The notes: generated from the letters alone by a model not told the origin. A stretch of DNA of 6,389 nt from an uncultured Chloroflexota bacterium (GCA_903904765.1 CAIVEA010000470.1:1-6389), one strand, 5' to 3'. Numbered from the stretch's first letter, positions 1-5,588 are shown. A program made the numbers and translations.

Positions 1-301
1 CCAGCATCAGCGCGAGCGTCGCCAGGGCAATCCCGCTGTCGGCGACAATCATGATCGTCTTGCGATTCCAGCGGTCTACCAGCGCCCCGGCAATCGGGCT
101 AAAGAAGATCAGCGGAGCCATATTGAACAGCGCCACCAGCGCCATCGCCGTCGCCGGATCACCAACAGGCTGTATTTCGGTCACGAACTTCCACGACCAG
201 ATGGTGAGCGCAAACTGGGTCATGCTCGTCCCCAGCAGCGAAACCAGTTGACCCGCCCACACCAGCGTGAAAGCGGTCATCCCCTGCGGACGTTTGAACA
301 T
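1..301 (-). CDS. MFS transporter, efflux type, N-terminal part (cut by window edge)
   Basis: This is the first 100 codons of an inner-membrane major facilitator superfamily transporter, probably a proton-driven exporter of small molecules. The start is the ATG at 299-301, preceded by an AGGGGG ribosome site at 307-312. The visible protein begins MFKRPQGMTAFTLVWAGQ. It shows a first hydrophobic helix (about residues 11-35, with WAGQLVSLLGTSMTQFAL), a second (about 50-72), and then the canonical MFS motif A loop GALVDRWNRK at 72-81, with the conserved D76, R77, R80 and K81 leading into helix 3. The VWxGQxVSxxGTxMTxFAL opening is typical of the macrolide-efflux (Mef-like, MFS_3) branch; that subfamily call is recognition from memory and the substrate is unknown. 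It starts 39 bp after the glycosyltransferase stop on the same strand, so the two are probably co-transcribed. Helices 4-12 lie outside the window. Confidence 0.85.
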   Translation of the reverse strand, partial: MFKRPQGMTAFTLVWAGQLVSLLGTSMTQFALTIWSWKFVTEIQPVGDPATAMALVALFNMAPLIFFSPIAGALVDRWNRKTIMIVADSGIALATLALML

Positions 302-340
302 GGATTCCCCCTGTGATTCATGCATTCAGACGGGTGCTGT

Positions 341-1717
341 TTATACGTGATAGGTATGGGTGGGCGGTTCGATAGGTAGATCGTCGGCAGAGTAGCGCCG
401 TGCCAGCGCCGCCGCCGCGAACACCCACCACACGAACGACAGTGGGAACAGGTAGCGCGGGATGGCATCCAGCGCGAAGTGAATCAGCAGCGTGTAGACC
501 AGCAGACCGATGAGGGGCAGCGTCAGCCGCCAGCGCCCGCGTGTCCGCACGATTCCCACCAGCCCCAGCAGGATGCTGATGTAGTGCAGCACGTAAATCA
601 CCAGCTTGGGGATGAAATAATCGCCACGCACCAGCCGCACGAAGCCATCGTAACTGCGATCTCCGTTCAGCCAGCCCAGCGCCAGATCGCGCAGGCTTTC
701 GCCGGGGAAGAAGGTCACGCCATGCGGTTGCAAGAATGCCCCCGCCAGTTCGCTCCCGCGCCGTGATAGCCAGCCGCCCAAGTCCTTCAGGATGATCTGC
801 GCCGCCGCCGACTGGTAAAGCTGTTGCTGCTCGTCCGGCTCAGTGGAGAATTGCCCGCCCGCGTCCTGCGCCAGACTGTTATCCACCTGTTGCGGCCCTT
901 GCCAGTCCGTCGCGCCCAGATACAGGAAGGCGGAGAAACCCTGCGCCCCCACCACCCACAGATTCCAGCGGGCGCGCATGTACACCGTCCATGTGCTGAC
1001 CGTGATGGCATACACCACCAGCAGCACCAGCGCCCGTTTCAGTCCACCGCGCCAGCCGTAAACCATGACGAGGTGCAGCGCCAGCCCCAACGGGAAGGCC
1101 AGCAGCACCGCCCGCGTGAGCGTCGCCAGTCCCAGCAGCAGCCCCGCCAGCGCCAGCATCCAGGTGGTGCGCTCCATAACGGGCAAATCCATCGCGTCCT
1201 CACCGGGGCGGCGCGGGGTGGGGATGAGGCGAATATATACCCACAGCGCGGCGACCAGCAGGAACAGATAGAGCGTTTCGGTGACGATCTGGGCGCTTTC
1301 GAGGATAAACACGGGCGACAGTACCAGCACCAGCGCCGCAATCCAACCGGCACGCTGGCTGCCGCTGATTTTCCGCGCCAGCCGATAGCCGAAATAGGCG
1401 GTGGCGGTGGAGAGCAGCGCCTGCACCACGCGCACCGCCATCACCGCCGCGCCGGGGGCGAGGAGGTGCTGCGGTAGGCCGACGAACAGCAGGTACAGCG
1501 GCCCGGAGGGCGGCGGCCCCGGTTCGTGGCTGGTGACGAGCAGGCGACCATATTCCAGATACCACCAGCTATCTCCGCCCGTTTGCGCGTACACAGCGGT
1601 GTGATTTTGCGCCAACCCGTAAACGAGGCGCAGCGCCAGCCCCAGCGCCAGCAGCAGCCATAGGGCGCGGGGGACGCGGGTCAGATGATCGGTGGAGGTG
1701 ATAATTGGTTTCTTCAT
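341..1717 (-). CDS. GT39/ArnT-like integral membrane glycosyltransferase
   Basis: A 458-residue polytopic protein of the GT-C fold, resembling the PMT_2/ArnT group that moves a sugar from a polyprenyl-phosphate donor to lipid or protein on the outer face of the membrane. After a short basic N-terminus there is a first helix (about 17-36), then a large loop with GDSWWYLEYGRLL, whose D49 sits where the family carries its catalytic acidic residue. Later landmarks are TETLYLFLLVAALW (about 146-159), the GLLLGLATLTRAVLLAFPLGL helix pair (192-212), a soluble stretch at about 265-365, and RYLFPLSFVWWVFAAAALARR near the C-terminus (421-441). About ten hydrophobic segments are visible. A TGA four codons upstream in frame makes the ATG at 1715-1717 the first available start. 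It lacks a Shine-Dalgarno site and lies 8 nt after a -10 box. The acceptor and sugar cannot be read from the sequence. It is probably the first gene of an operon with the MFS gene. Confidence 0.85.
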   Translation of the reverse strand: MKKPIITSTDHLTRVPRALWLLLALGLALRLVYGLAQNHTAVYAQTGGDSWWYLEYGRLLVTSHEPGPPPSGPLYLLFVGLPQHLLAPGAAVMAVRVVQALLSTATAYFGYRLARKISGSQRAGWIAALVLVLSPVFILESAQIVTETLYLFLLVAALWVYIRLIPTPRRPGEDAMDLPVMERTTWMLALAGLLLGLATLTRAVLLAFPLGLALHLVMVYGWRGGLKRALVLLVVYAITVSTWTVYMRARWNLWVVGAQGFSAFLYLGATDWQGPQQVDNSLAQDAGGQFSTEPDEQQQLYQSAAAQIILKDLGGWLSRRGSELAGAFLQPHGVTFFPGESLRDLALGWLNGDRSYDGFVRLVRGDYFIPKLVIYVLHYISILLGLVGIVRTRGRWRLTLPLIGLLVYTLLIHFALDAIPRYLFPLSFVWWVFAAAALARRYSADDLPIEPPTHTYHV

Positions 1718-1725
1718 AGGCGGTC

Positions 1726-1754
1726 ATTCTAGCCCCGCGCACGACGGGCGGCAA
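1726..1754 (-). promoter_or_regulatory. Sigma-70-like promoter of the glycosyltransferase (leaderless)
   Basis: On the minus strand, TTGCCG (plus positions 1749-1754) is followed by exactly 17 bp and TAGAAT (1726-1731). The -35 matches consensus at 4 of 6 bases and the -10 at 5 of 6. Only eight bases separate the -10 from the ATG at 1717, so transcription should begin at or within a base or two of the start codon. This agrees with the absence of any purine-rich ribosome site there. Confidence 0.55.
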
Positions 1755-1774
1755 GCGCGGCTGAACCACCTTGC

Positions 1775-1803
1775 TTGCGACTTCATCATTCGAGGGATAC
1801 AAT
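1775..1803 (+). promoter_or_regulatory. Sigma-70-like promoter of the class III aminotransferase
   Basis: TTGCGA (1775-1780), a 17-bp spacer and TACAAT (1798-1803) form a good housekeeping-type promoter. Transcription would start near 1810, giving a leader of about 75 nt. Its position rules out the TTG at 1771 as a translation start, since that codon lies upstream of transcription. It is back to back with the glycosyltransferase promoter; the two -35 boxes are 20 bp apart. Confidence 0.55.
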
Positions 1804-1837
1804 TTTCGTGCTGCGGCATATTCATCTGAAAGAGACA

Positions 1838-1863
1838 GAAGGCGTGACCTTTTCCCGCCCTTC
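1838..1863 (+). other. Weak stem-loop in the aminotransferase leader
   Basis: GAAGGCG (1838-1844) can pair with CGCCCTTC (1856-1863) with one bulged C and an 11-nt loop. It is followed by GCTTTTA and then the ribosome site at 1870. The stem is short (seven pairs), so it could be chance. If real, it could act as a small attenuator or modulate ribosome access. Confidence 0.25.
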
Positions 1864-1869
1864 GCTTTT

Positions 1870-1874
1870 AGGAG
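1870..1874 (+). promoter_or_regulatory. Ribosome binding site fixing the aminotransferase start
   Basis: AGGAG lies ten bases before the ATG at 1885. It selects that ATG over the in-frame TTG at 1771, which would add 38 residues unlike any class III aminotransferase N-terminus. Confidence 0.8.
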
Positions 1875-1884
1875 TACATTCAAA

Positions 1885-3222
1885 ATGACAGCGACCCCCG
1901 ACATCATTAAAAGCAACAAAGACTACACCCTCACCAGTTGGACAGCGCAGGGCGTTTGGAATCCCATCGTCATGGATCACGCGCAGGGCGTGTATTTCTG
2001 GGACCCGGAAGGCAAGCGGTATATTGACTGGTCGTCGCAACTGGTCAATGTGAACGTGGGACACAGCCACCCGCACGTCATCAAGGCCATTCAAGAGCAT
2101 GTCGCCAAGATCAGCTATGCCACCCCCAGCATCGCCACCGAAGCGCGTGGTCGGCTGGGCGAAATGCTGGCGGAAGTCACCCCCGGCAAGCTGAGCAAAG
2201 CCTTCTTCACCAACGGCGGCACGGACGCGATTGAAAACGCGATCAAGATGGCGCGTCTGTTCACGGGCAAGACCAAGATTCTCACCCGCTACCGTTCGTA
2301 TCACGGCGCGACCTTCGGGGCAGCCACCGCAGGCGGCGACCCGCGCCGTCACGGGCATGGCCCCGGCATCCCGGACATCATCCATCTGCCCGACCCCTAC
2401 GCCTACCGCAGCCCGGTCTATCGTGGGCGCACGCAGGAAGAGGGCGATGCCATCATGGCGGACATGGTGGAAGAAATCGTGCTGATGGAAGACCCGAAGT
2501 CGGTGGCCGCCATCCTGATCGAAGGCTATAGCGGCACGAGTGGCATCCTTCAGCCGTCGGCGGTGTACTGGAATCGGCTGCGCGAAATCTGCGACCGCTA
2601 CAACATGCTGCTGATCGTGGACGAAGTGATGAGTGGTTTTGGGCGCACGGGCGAATGGTTCGGCGTAGATCATTACCCGAACGTGCAACCGGACATCATG
2701 ACGATTGCTAAGGGCGTGACCAGCGGGTATGTGCCGTTGGGGGCAGCGATTGTGAGCGAGGAAATCGCGGCCTACTTCAATGACCACATGCTCTCGATGG
2801 GTCTGACCTACAGCGCGCACCCGCTGGCGATGGCCGCTGGTGTGGCGAACATCGAGGTGTACCGCAACGAAAACCTGATCGAACGCGCCCGCGATATGGG
2901 CAAAGTCCTGCGGCGCGGGCTGGTTGATCTGGCCGAAAAACATCCGGTGGTGGGCGATATTCGCGGCGCAGGGCTGCATCAGGTGATCGAACTGGTGAAG
3001 AACCGCGATACCCGCGAACCGTTGTCACCGTGGCAGGGCGGCTTCACCGAACCACTTCAGATCATCAACAAGACGCTCAAGGAAGAAGGCATGAGTACCT
3101 TCGTCCGCTGGAACATGATCTTCAACTGCCCGCCGCTGGTCATCACCGAGGCGCAACTCAAAGAAGGTCTGGACATTGTTGACCACGCGCTAACCAAAGT
3201 GGACTCGTATTACGAAGGGTAA
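1885..3222 (+). CDS. Class III PLP-dependent aminotransferase (taurine/omega-amino acid type)
   Basis: A 445-residue cytoplasmic fold-type I transaminase, full length for the family. It should move an amino group from an amine or amino acid to pyruvate or 2-oxoglutarate through pyridoxal phosphate. Visible motifs in order are WSSQLVNVNVGHSHP (49-63), the phosphate-binding FFTNGGTDAIENAIKMAR (107-124), YRSYHGATFGA (136-146) with the ring-stacking aromatic next to H140, ILIEGYSGTSGILQP (210-224), IVDEVMSGFGRTGEWFG (244-260) with D246 for the pyridine nitrogen, and IAKGVTSGYVPLGA (274-287) with K276 as the Schiff-base lysine. TYSAHPLA (308-315) is the family's T-x-x-x-H/N-P segment, with Ala in place of the commoner Gly. 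The N-terminal SWTAQGVWNPIVMDHAQGVYFWDPEGKRYIDWSS style resembles proteins annotated as taurine transaminases, but the substrate cannot be proven here. It has its own promoter and no catabolic partner gene nearby. Confidence 0.92.
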   Translation: MTATPDIIKSNKDYTLTSWTAQGVWNPIVMDHAQGVYFWDPEGKRYIDWSSQLVNVNVGHSHPHVIKAIQEHVAKISYATPSIATEARGRLGEMLAEVTPGKLSKAFFTNGGTDAIENAIKMARLFTGKTKILTRYRSYHGATFGAATAGGDPRRHGHGPGIPDIIHLPDPYAYRSPVYRGRTQEEGDAIMADMVEEIVLMEDPKSVAAILIEGYSGTSGILQPSAVYWNRLREICDRYNMLLIVDEVMSGFGRTGEWFGVDHYPNVQPDIMTIAKGVTSGYVPLGAAIVSEEIAAYFNDHMLSMGLTYSAHPLAMAAGVANIEVYRNENLIERARDMGKVLRRGLVDLAEKHPVVGDIRGAGLHQVIELVKNRDTREPLSPWQGGFTEPLQIINKTLKEEGMSTFVRWNMIFNCPPLVITEAQLKEGLDIVDHALTKVDSYYEG

Positions 3223-3245
3223 ACGCGGGGCAGAAAAAAAGGGCG

Positions 3246-3251
3246 TACAAT
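3246..3251 (+). promoter_or_regulatory. Possible -10 box before the 126-residue gene
   Basis: TACAAT, the same hexamer as the aminotransferase -10, lies six bases before the stem-loop at 3257. No convincing -35 occurs 16-18 bp upstream (that stretch is G/C rich), so this is either a weak or activator-dependent promoter or a chance match. If used, the transcript would begin at about 3257-3259, on the first bases of the hairpin. Confidence 0.3.
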
Positions 3252-3256
3252 AGAGA

Positions 3257-3293
3257 GCATCCGGCAGGTGAATCTGCTTCATCTGCCGGATGC
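3257..3293 (+). other. Strong 16-bp stem-loop between aminotransferase and 126-residue gene
   Basis: The arms GCATCCGGCAGGTGAA and TTCATCTGCCGGATGC pair over 16 positions (15 Watson-Crick and one G-U in RNA) around a 5-nt loop, TCTGC. It lies 34 nt after the aminotransferase stop. No U-tract follows on the plus strand (GTTATGATAGGG), so it is not a classical intrinsic terminator. It could protect the 3' end of the aminotransferase mRNA, act as a Rho-assisted or U-less terminator, or form the 5' end of the next transcript. A run of seven A (3234-3240) lies upstream. Confidence 0.75.
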
Positions 3294-3308
3294 GTTATGA
3301 TAGGGAAT

Positions 3309-3315
3309 GGGAGGT
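3309..3315 (+). promoter_or_regulatory. Ribosome binding site of the 126-residue gene
   Basis: GGGAGGT lies nine bases before the ATG at 3325 and supports it over the later in-frame ATGs at 3337 and 3340. It sits 15 bases after the end of the stem-loop, so it stays exposed when the stem forms. Confidence 0.7.
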
Positions 3316-3324
3316 CGGTGAACC

Positions 3325-3705
3325 ATGCACAGCAGTATGATGAAAGTGCTGAAAAACGCCATTCATTCCAACGTGATTACCCTTTCCGAATTGCAGGAAC
3401 TGGAAACCGAAATCCAGCAGGCCATACAGACCAAGCGCAAGCACCAGCAGTTGGACTATCTCCTCAGCCGTGACAACTTCATCGAAGCGATTGTGGCGCA
3501 CGGGATGGAGCAAAATCTGCCCGCCAGCGCCGAGCATCTGCGCGTGGCCGCCGAGTTCCTGTACGACAGCGAAGTGTTGGGCATGTCACCGGATGAAATT
3601 CTGCGCGAACAGCAAGCCAAAACTGTCCCGACTGAAGATGAAGTAAAAACAGTTGTCAATCAAGATACCCCAGCCGCCGCCTCATCTGCATCTGCGCTGA
3701 CTTGA
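3325..3705 (+). CDS. Uncharacterised 126-residue helical protein
   Basis: I do not recognise this protein's family. It begins MHSSMMKVLKNAIHSNVITL and has no signal peptide or membrane segment, so it should be cytoplasmic. Residues about 19-58 look like a long amphipathic, possibly coiled-coil helix rich in Glu, Gln and Lys (TLSELQELETEIQQAIQTKRK), followed by a second helical stretch (NFIEAIVAHGMEQNLPASAEHLRVAAEFLYDSEVLGMSPDEILREQQAK, 51-99). The end (100-126) is an acidic then Ala/Ser-rich, probably disordered tail. There are no cysteines or metal-binding clusters and no clear DNA-binding helix-turn-helix. A good ribosome site, codon use like the neighbours and an even amino-acid composition support it as a real gene. 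It lies between the aminotransferase and the Clp-repeat gene on the same strand, but probable promoters on both sides argue against an obligate operon. A small adaptor or scaffold is possible but is only a guess. Confidence 0.75.
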   Translation: MHSSMMKVLKNAIHSNVITLSELQELETEIQQAIQTKRKHQQLDYLLSRDNFIEAIVAHGMEQNLPASAEHLRVAAEFLYDSEVLGMSPDEILREQQAKTVPTEDEVKTVVNQDTPAAASSASALT

Positions 3706-3708
3706 TCC

Positions 3709-3723
3709 GCAAATCCCATTTGC
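3709..3723. repeat. Perfect dyad GCAAAT-CCC-ATTTGC at the Clp-repeat promoter
   Basis: A perfect 6-bp inverted repeat with a 3-bp spacer begins three bases after the 126-residue gene stops. Its right arm overlaps the -35 hexamer of the downstream promoter (3720-3725). That placement fits a repressor operator better than a terminator, because the stem is short and no T-tract follows. Confidence 0.4.
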
Positions 3724-3749
3724 CCCCGTTTGCTGGAACGGACTATACT
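3720..3749 (+). promoter_or_regulatory. Sigma-70-like promoter of the Clp-repeat gene
   Basis: TTGCCC (3720-3725), an 18-bp spacer and TATACT (3744-3749) match the promoter pattern of the other genes here (TTGC-type -35, TA-rich -10). Transcription would start near 3756. The longer open frame starting at the TTG at 3730 would then begin inside the promoter, so the true start codon must be further downstream. Confidence 0.5.
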
Positions 3750-3772
3750 GATACATAGAGCGATCGTAGGAG

Positions 3773-3802
3773 ATGACGCGCTGCCGTCAAGGTTGCCCGT
3801 GA
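3773..3802 (+). other. Possible 9-codon leader ORF overlapping the Clp-repeat start
   Basis: An ATG at 3773 opens the peptide MTRCRQGCP and ends at TGA 3800-3802, which overlaps the GTG start at 3799 as GTGA. The AGGAG at 3768-3772 touches the ATG with no spacing, which is poor for initiation there. It may be fortuitous; if translated, it would couple to the gene behind it. Confidence 0.15.
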
Positions 3803-4680
3803 AACCCCTGATTCCCAGCAGCAGCCGCTATACGCATAATGCCCGCCGTGCGCTGGCACATACTACCGCGCTGACACGCGCCCTGCGCCATCCCGCGATG
3901 GATAGCGGTCATTTACTGGGTGGGGTGTTCCAGACGCTCGGCAGCACCGGACAGCAGGTGCTGGGCGAACTGGGACTGTCCGAAGCAGCGGTGTGGAACG
4001 CGCTCAACCAGCTATATCCCCCGCTAGATGTGCTGCCGGAGGACATCCCCAACAGCAGCGATTTGAACGCGGCGCTGGCCTTCGCGGGCGACGAAGCCGC
4101 CCATCATGGCGATACCGCACTCGGCACGGAACACCTACTGCTGGGCATCACCCGCGCCAATATCGGCGGCGCTGCGGCGCTGCTGCGGACGCTCAAGCTC
4201 TCCCCCGACCAGCTACGCCGTCACGCCCGTCATGCGCTGGATACCGCCCCCCGCGAACCGGATTTGCAAGCTGCTAAACGCACCGCCCGCCTCTCGGAAT
4301 TGTCGCGGCGGGTGATCGGCGCTGCCGAACAAGAAGCGGTGGAGCGCGATCATCCCACTGTGGGCTTGGGGCATCTGTTGTGGGCGCTGGCACAGGAAGA
4401 ACGCAGCGCCACCGCCACTCTGCTGCGAACGGCGCAATTGGATGAGGCGGCGCTGGCCGCGCTGCTGGCCACGCCTTCCGAACTGTTTCTGGTGGGGCTG
4501 GAAAGGGTGCTGGGACAATCGCTGGAACAGGCCACCCGCGCCGGCAGCCACTACACCGGCACGGAACATCTGCTGCTCACGCTGGCGGCTGTGCCGGAAG
4601 GGATTGAGTTGGTCACGCAGGTGGGGGTGGATGCAACCCGTTTACGCCGCGCCGTTCGCGCCCATTTGAACGCGCAGTAA
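3799..4680 (+). CDS. Stand-alone protein of four Clp N-terminal repeats, no ATPase
   Basis: A 293-residue protein built only from ClpA/ClpC-type N-terminal repeats (Clp_N family). Four repeats are visible at about 11-72, 87-147, 165-224 and 229-290. Each has an amphipathic helix followed by the signature loop and helix: MDSGHLLGGVF (weakest), TALGTEHLLLGITR (106-119), PTVGLGHLLWALAQ (186-199) and YTGTEHLLLTLAA (252-264). Two repeats make one normal Clp_N domain, so this is two tandem domains. No Walker A or B motif, AAA+ module or ClpP-docking loop is present. In Clp ATPases this domain binds substrates and adaptors such as ClpS or MecA, so an adaptor, decoy or chaperone-like role is an inference. 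The start is uncertain: GTG 3799, with AAGG six bases upstream, is preferred. TTG 3793, or a rare CTG 3781 spaced eight bases from AGGAG, would add 2 or 6 residues. The protein is Ala/Leu/Arg rich with no signal peptide. Confidence 0.85.
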   Translation: MKPLIPSSSRYTHNARRALAHTTALTRALRHPAMDSGHLLGGVFQTLGSTGQQVLGELGLSEAAVWNALNQLYPPLDVLPEDIPNSSDLNAALAFAGDEAAHHGDTALGTEHLLLGITRANIGGAAALLRTLKLSPDQLRRHARHALDTAPREPDLQAAKRTARLSELSRRVIGAAEQEAVERDHPTVGLGHLLWALAQEERSATATLLRTAQLDEAALAALLATPSELFLVGLERVLGQSLEQATRAGSHYTGTEHLLLTLAAVPEGIELVTQVGVDATRLRRAVRAHLNAQ

Positions 4681-4712
4681 AATAAGGGGCGAGGGCGTAT
4701 ATCCCCCACCCC
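4678..4712 (-). terminator. Likely intrinsic terminator of the hydrolase gene
   Basis: GGGG-CGA-GGG (4686-4695) pairs with CCC-CCA-CCCC (4703-4712) around a 7-nt CGTATAT loop, with eight of ten positions matched. On the minus strand the stem is followed by TTATTTTA, a usable U-rich tail, so it should end hydrolase transcription 21 nt past its stop. On the plus strand the following bases are mixed, so termination of the Clp-repeat gene here is less certain. Confidence 0.55.
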
Positions 4713-4732
4713 ATGCATTCTGCTTCGGAGTG

Positions 4733-5584
4733 TTAGCTGGCGAGGTAGTCCAGCACGTAGTGGTTAAATTCTTCGGTCTTGTCCCACATGGCGAAATGGC
4801 CGATGCCACTCATCAGAATGAGCGTCGAGTTCGGGACGAGCGCCGCCATTTCCAGATCGTGCGCCGGGTTGATGGCTTCTTCTTCCAGCCCATCAATGAA
4901 CAGAACTGGCACCGGGATGGCCTTCATCTGGTCTTGGCTGTAGTTGGGTTCCGTCGCCCACATATTGCTGATGTTGTTGAGGAACGTCTCGAAGTTGTCG
5001 GGGTTGGGCGACAGGCGGGCATAATCGCCAGCCGCCATCTCGATATACTGGTTGAAGCGTTCGTTCGTCCCCACATCCGGCATCAGCCCGGACGGGTTGT
5101 AGTTGGCGGCATAGGCCACCAGCTTAATCAGGCGTTCGGGGTGGTTGATGGCGATGTCCAGCCCGATGATGCCGCCGTCGCTCCAGCCCACCAGATTGAA
5201 GGTATCAATCTTGAGATAGTCCATCAGCGCCAGCACGTCCGAAGCCATCAGCGCGTAGCCGATTTGCTGGTCGGACATGGTGGAGCGCCCGTGTCCGCGA
5301 CTGTCGGCGGCGATGACGTAATAGTTTTCGCTGAAGGCCGGAATCTGGTTGACGAAGTAATCCGCGTTGCCCAGCCCGCCGTGCAGCAGCACCAGCGCCG
5401 GATTCGCCGGATCGCCATAGGTGGCGTAGTACATCTGAATATCGTTGACCGGAGCCATGCCGGACTGCACCGGCTCAGGCAGCGCGGGCGCGTCCTGCGC
5501 CACGCTCACCGCCGAGGCCAGCACCGTGAGCAGCAGCGCGATCACAGCGACCAGTAAAGCCTGCTTCCCCATCCTCTGCATCAT
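4733..5584 (-). CDS. Exported alpha/beta hydrolase
   Basis: A 283-residue alpha/beta-hydrolase fold protein with an N-terminal export signal. A short basic start (MMQRMGKQ), a hydrophobic core (about 9-27) and a signal-peptidase-like SVA-QD site near 27-31 suggest secretion, with the mature enzyme outside the membrane. The core shows LVLLHGGLGN (64-73, oxyanion HGG), ADSRGHGRS (93-101), the nucleophile elbow GWSDGG with S135, and GIGHF with H263. At the usual acidic position the sequence reads IDGLEEEAI (230-238), giving Glu (E234-E236) where most relatives have Asp. The fold resembles 3-oxoadipate enol-lactonase and haloperoxidase-like esterases, but the substrate is unknown. The start is ATG 5582-5584, five or six bases after GGAGGAGG; a GTG at 5597-5599 would put that ribosome site inside the gene and is rejected. 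A second ATG at 5579-5581 is also possible. It lies 125 bp downstream of a DeoR-family gene on the same strand. Confidence 0.88.
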   Translation of the reverse strand: MMQRMGKQALLVAVIALLLTVLASAVSVAQDAPALPEPVQSGMAPVNDIQMYYATYGDPANPALVLLHGGLGNADYFVNQIPAFSENYYVIAADSRGHGRSTMSDQQIGYALMASDVLALMDYLKIDTFNLVGWSDGGIIGLDIAINHPERLIKLVAYAANYNPSGLMPDVGTNERFNQYIEMAAGDYARLSPNPDNFETFLNNISNMWATEPNYSQDQMKAIPVPVLFIDGLEEEAINPAHDLEMAALVPNSTLILMSGIGHFAMWDKTEEFNHYVLDYLAS

Positions 5585-5588
5585 CTTT

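Noticed and set aside
51..251. 66-codon plus-strand open frame at the left edge
   Set aside because: It is the shadow of the MFS transporter, whose minus-strand reading shows motif A and membrane helices.
824..1477. 217-codon plus-strand open frame opposite the glycosyltransferase
   Set aside because: It is Gln/His/Arg-rich low-complexity protein, as expected from the reverse of a Leu/Ala-rich membrane gene; no ribosome site.
1771..1884. 38-residue N-terminal extension of the aminotransferase from TTG 1771
   Set aside because: The TTG lies upstream of the promoter -10 and the extension is unlike the family; ATG 1885 has a proper AGGAG.
1569..1919. 116-codon minus-strand open frame across the divergent promoter region
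   Set aside because: It overlaps both promoters and the start of two well-supported genes in another frame, and its protein looks random.
1822..2979. 385-codon open frame antisense to the aminotransferase
   Set aside because: It mirrors the codon structure of a gene with every class III motif, has a His/Val/Arg-rich composition typical of antisense frames in GC-rich DNA, and shows no recognisable domain or ribosome site.
3234..3293. Minus-strand intrinsic terminator (stem-loop followed by T7)
   Set aside because: The T-run is about 16 nt away from the stem on that strand and no minus-strand gene enters from the right at this point.
3730..3798. Extended start (TTG 3730) for the Clp-repeat protein
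   Set aside because: The codon lies between the -35 and -10 of the likely promoter and there is no ribosome site before it.
4730..5557. 275-codon plus-strand open frame opposite the hydrolase
   Set aside because: Its translation is repetitive in His, Gln, Val and Arg, matches no domain and lies exactly opposite a hydrolase with a signal peptide and catalytic motifs.
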